A stretch of DNA of 20,975 nt from CAYJIL01 sp964370235 (GTDB lineage: Bacteria; Bacteroidota; Bacteroidia; Bacteroidales; Rikenellaceae), in assembly GCA_964370235.1 (NCBI GenBank), contig CAYJIL010000041.1:1-20975 (forward strand). Reading direction: 5' to 3'. The translations under genes and the position numbers were made by a program. Positions within the stretch are counted from its first letter, which is position 1. Each line of letters begins with the position of its first letter. This document shows positions 1-6,308 of this stretch, piece after piece. Below the pieces are notes generated by a model that saw nothing but the letters and a program-made list of their open reading frames with translations, made no database searches and was not told the DNA's origin.

Positions 1-28
1 TTTTTTGCTTGACTAAAAAGTGACGCAC

Positions 29-1663
29 CTATATCTTTGACAGTTTTACAATGTTGTCGGCAAAATCAATTGCGCTTTGTTGGTGTGTAATCATTACAAC
101 ACATCTATCTTCGATGTTGTCACGCAAGCGATCGAGGAGTGTAGTCTCGGTTTGTAGGTCGAGAGCCGAAGTAGGCTCGTCGAGTAATATGACTGGGCTA
201 GGGCGTAGCATTGCACGAGCAATTGCTATGCGCTGTGCTTGGCCTTCGCTTAGCCCCACACCCTTCTCTCCGCATATAGTGTCGAGTGATTGTGGTAAAT
301 CAAACACAAACTCAGCGGCAGCAACCTTTAGCGACCACTCTAGTTGCTCGTTTGTAGCATTACTATTGCCTAGCAACAAATTGTCACGTATTGTACCGCT
401 CATAAGGCTACCCCCTTGTGGAACATATGTAATGTTAGCTCGTGTAAGGGGTGAGCATTTTACCTTCTCGCTCTCTCCCTCCAGGTATAAAGCCCCTTTG
501 TCGGGCACTATTAGTGCCAAGATAAGCTTTATTATGGTGCTTTTGCCTGCTCCGGTTTCGCCAATTAGTGCAGTTATCTTTCCTTTGGGGAATCGAGCGC
601 TAAAATCGCTAAGGATTAGCCTTTCGCCCTGTGCATAACGAAACGATACATTATCAAAGCACACAGCTAGCGAGCCTTGCATGATTTTTTGTTCGCCCTG
701 CTCCTCGCCCGGTAGCGATGCAACCTCTATAATTCGCTCTGCCGATGCAAAACCATTAATAAACGTTGGAACCAATCGGCTCAACTCAACTGCTGGGCGT
801 TGAATCTGTGCTACTAGTTGTAAAAAAGCAGTCATCATACCAAAGGTTACCGCACCATCACGAATACCTAATGCTCCCCACAAGAATGCCGTAACATAAC
901 CTGCCGTAAAACCAAAATTTACGACTGCACGTGATGTTAGCGAAAAATTCAATCGCTTGGTCTCGTTATCTTCTAGGTCGCTTTGTAGCGAGTTAAGCCC
1001 ACCTTGTATTCTTGATGTTTGGTTGAGGGCTCTAATTTGTTGATTGTTTTGAATGCTCTCTTGTATGTGTGACTGCACTTTGCTATCGGTAGACCTAATA
1101 GCAAGCGTGAGTTTGCGTAGTCGCTTGGCAAAAAGCCTACTCAGCAGTAGCGTAACAGGCATTACCGCCATAAGGATTATTGCTAGCTTGGGTTCAAGGT
1201 ATAGCAAAAAGATGAATGCCCCCAATAGTTGAAAGCATGTAGATACTAGGTTGGGTATTTCGGTACATAGCATTTGTCCTACTACCCTAACATCTTCGAT
1301 CAAGCGGTTGGTTAAATCCCCAGAGTGGTGTGTGCCACGCCCTTGCCACCTAGCGATCATAGCTCGTGAGAAAAGTATTTCACGCAATTTGTTCTTAATG
1401 CGAACAGATGCAAGTGTTTCTATACGTGATGTATACACCGAGAAAATTATCTGCACAAGTACACATGCAATAAGCAATGCTATTGTGCTATTAAGCGGAG
1501 CGTCAGATTTGCCCGTGACAATATCGATTAACACCTTACTTACATATATGAACAGCAGCGAACATGCTATCGAGCAAGTTCTCATTAGCGAACTAACAAA
1601 AAGCGATGTGTGTATTGTAGCCGAGTGCGAGTAAAGCCACTTAGATGCAGATCGAATGTTCAT
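29..1663 (-). CDS. ABC transporter, fused permease and ATP-binding protein (type I exporter half-transporter)
   Basis: The 544-residue protein is a normal-length exporter half-transporter that should act as a homodimer in the inner membrane. Hydrophobic segments lie at about residues 18-48, 60-78, 138-178 and 248-290. The C-terminal ATPase domain has every motif intact: Walker A GETGAGKST (368-376), Q-loop VPQGG (414-418), signature LSEGQ (471-475), Walker B VILLDEP (491-497) and H-loop H527. There is no N-terminal C39 peptidase domain, so it is not a self-processing peptide exporter. It follows the S24/S26 protease gene after 17 bases, and the two could supply cleavage and export separately. 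The substrate could be a peptide (favoured by context), a lipid or a polysaccharide intermediate; sequence alone cannot decide. No terminator is visible in the 28 bases beyond its stop. Confidence 0.93.
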   Translation of the reverse strand: MNIRSASKWLYSHSATIHTSLFVSSLMRTCSIACSLLFIYVSKVLIDIVTGKSDAPLNSTIALLIACVLVQIIFSVYTSRIETLASVRIKNKLREILFSRAMIARWQGRGTHHSGDLTNRLIEDVRVVGQMLCTEIPNLVSTCFQLLGAFIFLLYLEPKLAIILMAVMPVTLLLSRLFAKRLRKLTLAIRSTDSKVQSHIQESIQNNQQIRALNQTSRIQGGLNSLQSDLEDNETKRLNFSLTSRAVVNFGFTAGYVTAFLWGALGIRDGAVTFGMMTAFLQLVAQIQRPAVELSRLVPTFINGFASAERIIEVASLPGEEQGEQKIMQGSLAVCFDNVSFRYAQGERLILSDFSARFPKGKITALIGETGAGKSTIIKLILALIVPDKGALYLEGESEKVKCSPLTRANITYVPQGGSLMSGTIRDNLLLGNSNATNEQLEWSLKVAAAEFVFDLPQSLDTICGEKGVGLSEGQAQRIAIARAMLRPSPVILLDEPTSALDLQTETTLLDRLRDNIEDRCVVMITHQQSAIDFADNIVKLSKI

Positions 1664-1680
1664 AGTAAGGTGGGTGTTGA

Positions 1681-2142
1681 TTATTTTTTACCGACTAGCT
1701 GCCTGTGTATAGATAGCAAATAGCGTCTAACGGGTTTGAGTATGTTCCATACTCTCCATTTTATACCCTCGAATATGGTATGGCATTTGTATTCGCTACC
1801 GTTAGGCTTGATTATCTTAACTGCGGTAGCAATGATATCGCTAGTGTTGCAGTACTCATATATGTTGACATTGCCATCGCCCATTAGCGTTAACGACTGC
1901 CCTTTCATTTTAACTATACGGTGTAGCACATATGCTTTGGGCGGGAATTTTACCAGCACAATATCGCCCAAAAGAGGTGCTCTTTTCATTTTCTCTAACA
2001 CAATAACGTCTTCGCCATCACGCAGAAAAGGGAGCATGCTATTGCCTCTTAGTAGCAACGTTGCACGTTTCCCTTGATTCACTATTCGAGCTATATCTTC
2101 AAATAGTAGATGATTTGATTTTACAATCTTGCGTTTAACCAT
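1681..2142 (-). CDS. S24/S26 family peptidase (signal-peptidase-like)
   Basis: I chose the ATG at 2142, giving 153 residues. A TTG at 2154, touching the stop of the upstream gene, would add four residues (MRIS) and is less likely. Signal-peptidase-like boxes appear in order: RGNSMLPFL with the presumed nucleophile Ser35, GDIVLV (59-64), VLHRIV (72-77) and LMGDGN (86-91). His74 occupies the place where bacterial leader peptidase has its catalytic Lys, as in the archaeal/ER signal-peptidase type. There is no N-terminal membrane anchor; the C terminus is basic with a weakly amphipathic stretch. It sits between a membrane AraC-type regulator and an ABC exporter on the same strand, with tiny gaps, so the three are probably one operon. 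The likely role is cleavage of a small exported or modified peptide; an S24 LexA-like regulatory role is less likely because no DNA-binding domain is present. Confidence 0.82.
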   Translation of the reverse strand: MVKRKIVKSNHLLFEDIARIVNQGKRATLLLRGNSMLPFLRDGEDVIVLEKMKRAPLLGDIVLVKFPPKAYVLHRIVKMKGQSLTLMGDGNVNIYEYCNTSDIIATAVKIIKPNGSEYKCHTIFEGIKWRVWNILKPVRRYLLSIHRQLVGKK

Positions 2143-2154
2143 ACTTATGCGCAA

Positions 2155-3294
2155 TTAAGAGGCTCTATACTGCTTACTACGCCACTGGTTAGGCGGTATG
2201 TTATTATATTTGGAGAATATCTTTGTAAACGAACTAGGTGAATAGCCTATACTCTCGGCTATTTCTGATATAGACATACAAGGTTGGTCGATAAGCAGAC
2301 GCTCCGAATGATCGATGCGTAGCTTTGTAATCCACTCCCTAAAGGTCATGTTATATCGCTGGTTGATAAATGTAGAGAGATAGGTGCGGTTTGTGTTAAG
2401 CTCACGTGCTAGTGCCTCTACCGTAATGCTCTTTTGGGTGTAGCCCAAGCCCGCAACCCATGCATCTACTAAGTTATCAAGCCTATCGTAGTGCATTTGT
2501 GGTATAGTATTTCCTCGCACCGAGTCGTAGTCCTCGTCAAATTCGGGATCTGGATTAACCGCAATAATGGTTTCGCTAGGAAGAACCACCTCTGCAAAGC
2601 CTACGTTTATTAGGTAGTTGTGGTAAGACACAAACATATACGACAGGAATAGCAAGCCCATTGCTAGTGCTATTGTAAAGTAAATGAGAGACATACCGTT
2701 TACTAGTCCACCCAAAAGCCCCATGAATGTTATACCATATATACCAATACACGACCAGCTAACAAAGTTACCAAGATCGTCTGAATAGAAATTGTCGTAA
2801 TTGGCTAGTGTACGCTTATATAGGATGTGGTATCGTATAACAGATAGCGCACAACCAACAGCAAATACAACAGCCGCAATTAGTACAACTAATTGTTTAT
2901 ATTCGTATGGAACTAGAATCAAATTGACCGCTAGAAGCAAAGTCATCAAAGAACATTTGATTCCTGCTATTAAAATATTCTTGCGTGCTTTGTACTTTTC
3001 GCTCAATAGAGTCGAGAAGGCAATCTCCAAAAACAGACACCCAAAATAAAAACAAGATATGTTTATCGATCTTGCTGCTATAACGTGCGACATTCTTAGA
3101 TCAAACAACACATGTAGTAGTGCATATAGCGATCCGCCAAGCATTACTATACCAAAAATCTTTCTCGATTTGTTGTATCGATCAAAGATGGGTTTTGATG
3201 GAAATTTTGCTGTTAGGGAAAACACCCCATACACCAAATAAACAGCAAAAGAAATCAACATTACTGCCCTGTATATCTCTGTCATGCCAATCAT
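2155..3294 (-). CDS. Membrane-anchored AraC-family transcriptional regulator
   Basis: The 379-residue protein has about seven hydrophobic segments in residues 5-230, an acidic linker (about 245-270) and a C-terminal AraC/XylS DNA-binding domain. The two helix-turn-helix units are at about 289-317 (SITVEALARELNTNRTYLS) and 340-372 (MSISEIAESIGYSPSSFTK). This seven-TM plus AraC layout is common in Bacteroidetes, where such proteins are thought to sense membrane or extracellular signals. It is first gene of the leftward operon with the S24/S26 peptidase and ABC exporter, and diverges from the EPS operon, so both promoters in 3295-3870 are plausible targets. A second in-frame ATG lies at 3285; the outer ATG at 3294 was kept because only three residues differ. 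Confidence 0.88.
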   Translation of the reverse strand: MIGMTEIYRAVMLISFAVYLVYGVFSLTAKFPSKPIFDRYNKSRKIFGIVMLGGSLYALLHVLFDLRMSHVIAARSINISCFYFGCLFLEIAFSTLLSEKYKARKNILIAGIKCSLMTLLLAVNLILVPYEYKQLVVLIAAVVFAVGCALSVIRYHILYKRTLANYDNFYSDDLGNFVSWSCIGIYGITFMGLLGGLVNGMSLIYFTIALAMGLLFLSYMFVSYHNYLINVGFAEVVLPSETIIAVNPDPEFDEDYDSVRGNTIPQMHYDRLDNLVDAWVAGLGYTQKSITVEALARELNTNRTYLSTFINQRYNMTFREWITKLRIDHSERLLIDQPCMSISEIAESIGYSPSSFTKIFSKYNNIPPNQWRSKQYRAS

Positions 3295-3336
3295 AATTGC
3301 AATTTTAAATTAAGACTATACCGATTTTGTCGTTTA

Positions 3337-3360
3337 ATTACAGCTTTTTATGGCTGTAAT
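3337..3360. repeat. Inverted repeat, 8-bp arms
   Basis: ATTACAGC (3337-3344) and GCTGTAAT (3353-3360) are perfect reverse complements separated by 8 bases. It lies in the predicted 5' leader of the AraC-type regulator gene, 43 bases before its start. It could be a protein-binding site or an RNA hairpin. Confidence 0.55.
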
Positions 3361-3394
3361 CTTGTTGTAGGGGATTGGTTTTGAGTGGCTTGTG

Positions 3395-3423
3395 AAAATG
3401 ACAAGTGCTTGAATTGTCGTTTT
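3395..3423. repeat. Inverted repeat, 10-bp arms with one G-T pair
   Basis: AAAATGACAA (3395-3404) pairs with TTGTCGTTTT (3414-3423) around a 9-base loop, with a single mismatch that is a wobble on the plus strand. It falls just downstream of the predicted start of the leftward transcript. It contains one copy of the recurring ATGACAA motif, so it may be an operator. Confidence 0.5.
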
Positions 3424-3446
3424 CGCATAACTGCTAAGTCACGGTG

Positions 3447-3477
3447 CAAATATAGCGTTTTTTTTCTATAACTCAAT
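3447..3477 (-). promoter_or_regulatory. Bacteroidetes-type promoter for the AraC-regulator/peptidase/ABC operon
   Basis: Read on the minus strand, ATTG (3477-3474) is followed after 19 bases by TATATTTG (3454-3447), matching the TTG...TAnnTTTG consensus. Transcription would start near 3440 and give a leader of about 145 bases holding the two inverted repeats. Confidence 0.55.
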
Positions 3478-3677
3478 CATTTTGACTAATTTTTTTACAT
3501 TTTTGACATTCCATTTCCACAATTTTGTTGAAATGACAATGGCAATTCCCTGCAAACAAAACCTTGTTTTTTTGCATAACAGCAATCACTACACATTGAC
3601 GAAATAACAACCAAAATTGCTCTAACAAGTATATTCTTTGTCATCTCCCCAAACGATTAAAATTTGTGTGGAAATTA

Positions 3678-3709
3678 TTTGCACTGCGATTTTTGCTGCC
3701 ATATCTTTG
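3678..3709 (+). promoter_or_regulatory. Bacteroidetes-type promoter for the EPS operon
   Basis: TTTG (3678-3681), then 20 bases, then TATCTTTG (3702-3709): an exact match to the Bacteroidetes housekeeping consensus. The start would be near 3716, leaving a leader of about 155 bases before the dehydratase gene, including the ATAAAAC/GTTTTAT inverted repeat at 3757-3776. Confidence 0.72.
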
Positions 3710-3870
3710 CAGTACCAAACAATCTATGAACCCAAACTTATTTCTGACGAATTATTATAAAACAAAACAGTTTTATCATATATATATATAATTTACACCC
3801 CCGCACCACCACCATCGCAATACAATTTACACAAAAGCATATAACATTAATTAACTAGAACATTTAACCT

Positions 3871-5931
3871 ATGAGTAAATATTTACTTGATATCGTAAGA
3901 GCACGATTTACCAACAGATGGATCGTATTCGTAATAGATATGGTTATATCGGGAATCGTATCATATTTTACTTTAATGGTGGCTGCGATTATTACCAACA
4001 CGCAATTTCCATTGATGCTTAGCCAAGATATTTCGGTGTTCTTGATTCTAGCTATCTTGTTTAATGGTATCGGAGCCTTTATAATGCAAACACACGCAGG
4101 TACTATTAGGCATACAACAATGACCGATGCACTAAGAGTCCTAGCTGCACTAATGCTAAAGACAACAGTATATGTAGTGATGCCAACGATTCTTATTAAT
4201 CGTCTATCGCCTGAGCTTACGCTACTGTGTACAGTGTTCGACATCTTGCTAACATTTGTAATGCAGCTTGTATTTAGAATTATGGTTGTTGTTACCTACC
4301 GCTATATGGTGTATAACTCAGACGTAAAGCAGAGCGACCGTGAGAGAATGTTTGTTTACATTAGTAGTAACAACCCTATTACATCTCTTAATTCTATATA
4401 TGAGAAACTGAATGCTTATTCGCTTGTTGGTTACTTGATGTACGGTCAAAAAATGCACAGACGCATTGCAGATCACCCAGTGTTCTTCTTTAACGATATA
4501 AAGACACTAAAGAACCTAATCATCATGCGCAAGATCGACTGTGTGTTGTTTACTTGTAATTCGGATCTAACAATAGAAAAGGATAGGCTAGTACGTTACT
4601 GCGAGAAGTACAAGATAAAGACGCTTATGATGCCATCGGCTGACATTATCGAAAACGGTAGAGCAAAGAGCAAGCATTATCCAAAAGTTAAGATCGAAGA
4701 CCTACTTGGTCGTGACGAGATAAAGATTAACATGGAGCGCATCGCCGGAGAGCTAAACGGAAAAGTAATTCTAGTAAGTGGTGCAGCAGGTTCGATAGGT
4801 AGTGAGATTTGCCGACAACTATGTTGCTTTAGCATAAAGAAGCTGGTTCTTTTCGATAACGCCGAAACACCGATGCACAACATTAAGCTAGAGCTTGCCG
4901 AGAAATTTCCAACCGTAGCAGTAGAAGTGGTAGTTGGATGTGTTAGACAACTTAACAAAATCGAGAGCGTTCTAGCGCAAACCCGCCCTTACGCAATCTT
5001 TCACGCAGCAGCATATAAGCACGTGCCACTAATGGAGGATAACCCTAGCGAGGCAATGCTAACAAATGTAGTTGGTACTCGCAATATGGCAGACAGCGCA
5101 GTTAAGTTTGGAGTCGAGCGATTTGTAATGGTATCAACAGACAAGGCAGTGAATCCAACCAACGTGATGGGAGCTTCGAAAAGAGCAGCCGAGATATATG
5201 TTCAGAGTCTAGGACGTGCAATCAGCAGGGGACTTCACCCGGGATATACAAAGTTCATCACAACTCGCTTTGGAAACGTACTTGGAAGTAATGGTTCGGT
5301 AATTCCACTATTTCGCAGACAAATCGAAGAAGGTGGTCCACTAACAATTACACACCCCGAAATTATTCGCTACTTCATGACAATACCCGAAGCATGTGGG
5401 CTTGTACTCGAAGCAGGTGCAATGGGTGAAGGTAACGAGATATTTGTGTTCGACATGGGTAAGCCAGTAAAGATCGTCGATTTAGCAAAACGAATGATCG
5501 AAATGGCAGGAATGACACTGGGTAGAGATATAGACATTGCCTACACAGGACTTCGCCCGGGCGAGAAGCTATACGAAGAGCTACTTGCACACTCTGAAGG
5601 GTTGCTACAAACATTCAACCCCAAAATTTTTAGAGCTAAGGTACGAGAGTATGAACTTTGCGACATTGTAAGTTCGATATACTCGCTAGAGCGACTAGCA
5701 AAGATGGGAGCTACGGTACCTATAGTTCAAGAGCTAAAAAAATTCATCCCCGAGTATATTAGCAATAATTCGCAATTCGAAGTTTTGGATGCTTCGCTAC
5801 CAGTTGAATCGGCAGCCGAGGTAACGCCTGAGCCAGCAGTGGAGATTCCACAAATGATTAAGGCACCAAAACCTACTATCGAAGCCGATGGTGTAAGGTT
5901 TGTACTTTCAAAGCAACGAATATGCAGTTAA
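3871..5931 (+). CDS. Membrane-bound nucleoside-diphosphate-sugar 4,6-dehydratase/epimerase (WbpM/CapD/FlaA1 type)
   Basis: The 686-residue protein matches the large membrane class. It has four N-terminal hydrophobic segments (about 17-42, 54-74, 86-108, 117-143), a cofactor-binding-like middle domain, and a C-terminal extended SDR domain with the NAD(P) motif GAAGSIG (304-310). Other family marks are HAAAYKHVPLMEDNP (378-392), VSTDKAVNPTNVMGASK (421-437) and LRPGEKLYEELL (561-572). Met433 stands where most SDRs have the catalytic Tyr, with Lys437 four residues on; this S-M-K arrangement is typical of WbpM-type UDP-GlcNAc 4,6-dehydratases. These enzymes make the first deoxy-sugar intermediate or the lipid-linked starter sugar for EPS. 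Two oddities: the usual acidic motif after beta-3 (commonly GDVRD) reads GCVRQ (356-360), and the tail beyond residue 645 is rich in Pro, Glu and Ala. It is the first gene of the rightward operon. Confidence 0.93.
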   Translation: MSKYLLDIVRARFTNRWIVFVIDMVISGIVSYFTLMVAAIITNTQFPLMLSQDISVFLILAILFNGIGAFIMQTHAGTIRHTTMTDALRVLAALMLKTTVYVVMPTILINRLSPELTLLCTVFDILLTFVMQLVFRIMVVVTYRYMVYNSDVKQSDRERMFVYISSNNPITSLNSIYEKLNAYSLVGYLMYGQKMHRRIADHPVFFFNDIKTLKNLIIMRKIDCVLFTCNSDLTIEKDRLVRYCEKYKIKTLMMPSADIIENGRAKSKHYPKVKIEDLLGRDEIKINMERIAGELNGKVILVSGAAGSIGSEICRQLCCFSIKKLVLFDNAETPMHNIKLELAEKFPTVAVEVVVGCVRQLNKIESVLAQTRPYAIFHAAAYKHVPLMEDNPSEAMLTNVVGTRNMADSAVKFGVERFVMVSTDKAVNPTNVMGASKRAAEIYVQSLGRAISRGLHPGYTKFITTRFGNVLGSNGSVIPLFRRQIEEGGPLTITHPEIIRYFMTIPEACGLVLEAGAMGEGNEIFVFDMGKPVKIVDLAKRMIEMAGMTLGRDIDIAYTGLRPGEKLYEELLAHSEGLLQTFNPKIFRAKVREYELCDIVSSIYSLERLAKMGATVPIVQELKKFIPEYISNNSQFEVLDASLPVESAAEVTPEPAVEIPQMIKAPKPTIEADGVRFVLSKQRICS

Positions 5932-5975
5932 CTAATATTGACGATAGATCACCAAAGATTTATCCGAAAACGAGG

Positions 5976-6050
5976 AAGGAGGTGAGCATAAAGGGAGCAG
6001 GGTGCTAACATACGCCAGCATCAAGAGATAAAATCATCTCGTATGCTCTC
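5976..6050 (+). promoter_or_regulatory. Candidate structured leader RNA (three-way junction) upstream of the small peptide gene
   Basis: The 182-base gap after the dehydratase gene can fold into a closed three-stem element. P1 is GAGCATA (5984-5990) with TATGCTC (6042-6048), P2 is GGTGCT (6001-6006) with AGCATC (6017-6022, one G-U), and P3 is GAGAT (6025-6029) with ATCTC (6036-6040). A competing stem CATACG (6009-6014) with CGTATG (6040-6045) excludes P1, P2 and P3, giving a two-state switch. AAGGAGGTG (5976-5984), a perfect anti-SD complement that is unusual in this phylum, overlaps the start of P1. I do not recognise a known riboswitch. The rest, 6051-6113, is AT-rich and shows no clear promoter. 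Confidence 0.4.
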
Positions 6051-6113
6051 GCAGAGAAATAACAAATCAAAAAAATCGACAACTTTTTTTTAACCATTTT
6101 AAAATTTTTAATC

Positions 6114-6251
6114 ATGAAAACGACAGAAAACAGAACTTACGAAGCACCAGTTATCGAACTAGTTGAATTTCAAGCTGAGCAAGGCTTCGCTGCATCGGAT
6201 CCAGGTATCCAAGCAACAATGCACAACTACCACGATGGTAAGAACTACTAG
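6114..6251 (+). CDS. Small precursor-like peptide, 45 residues, with YxxPxI leader motif
   Basis: The ATG at 6114 opens a complete 45-codon frame preceded by the AT-rich sequence typical of Bacteroidetes starts. The N-terminal half contains Y9-E-A-P12-V-I14 followed by ELVEFQAEQGF, then AAS (26-28) and a tail starting DPGIQATMHNY that ends HDGKNY. No signal peptide or membrane segment is present. The YxxPxI spacing matches the YxxPxL leader motif recognised by PqqD-like domains in lasso-peptide systems, and a PqqD-like gene lies 1.4 kb downstream. I infer a leader (about 1-25) plus a core (about 26-45) with modifiable S28, T35, Y39, H40, K43 and Y45. FAAS would suit a signal-peptidase-like protease. 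It may be co-transcribed with the dehydratase and the following lipoprotein, since no terminator separates them. The function is not established. Confidence 0.7.
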   Translation: MKTTENRTYEAPVIELVEFQAEQGFAASDPGIQATMHNYHDGKNY

Positions 6252-6308
6252 TAGTTCACAAACACACATTTTTTAATACATACTTGTTATAATCTAAAAT
6301 TAAATAAG

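Larger units (their letters stand above)
3295..3870. other. Divergent intergenic region between the regulator operon and the EPS operon
   Basis: This 576-bp stretch contains no credible gene. It holds one Bacteroidetes-type promoter in each direction, two inverted repeats in the leader of the regulator gene (3337-3360 and 3395-3423), a 7-bp inverted repeat in the leader of the dehydratase gene (ATAAAAC 3757-3763 with GTTTTAT 3770-3776), a short TA run (about 3779-3790), and three copies of ATGACAA in either orientation (3398-3404, 3533-3539, and inverted at 3638-3644). The longest ATG-started frame noticed is 24 codons (3533-3607) and looks like chance. Confidence 0.7.

Noticed and set aside
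51..638. 195-codon open frame on the plus strand opposite the ABC transporter
   Set aside because: It lies wholly antisense to the conserved ATPase domain, has no family features and a Ser/Arg-rich composition typical of a frame shadow.
3533..3607. 24-codon ATG frame in the divergent intergenic region
   Set aside because: Too short, no leader motif, upstream of the mapped-by-consensus promoter for the plus strand, so it would not be transcribed with the EPS operon.
3779..3790. TA dinucleotide run as phase-variation tract
   Set aside because: It is short and lies in the untranslated leader downstream of the promoter boxes, so slippage there has no obvious effect on frame or promoter spacing.
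3864..4244. 126-codon minus-strand frame opposite the start of the dehydratase gene
   Set aside because: Antisense to membrane helices of a well-supported gene; hydrophobic content is a by-product of that.
5982..6008. Possible tiny leader peptide after the AAGGAGGTG sequence
   Set aside because: The GTG lies within the SD-like sequence itself and the only spaced start would be ATA; eight or fewer codons with no regulatory residue pattern.
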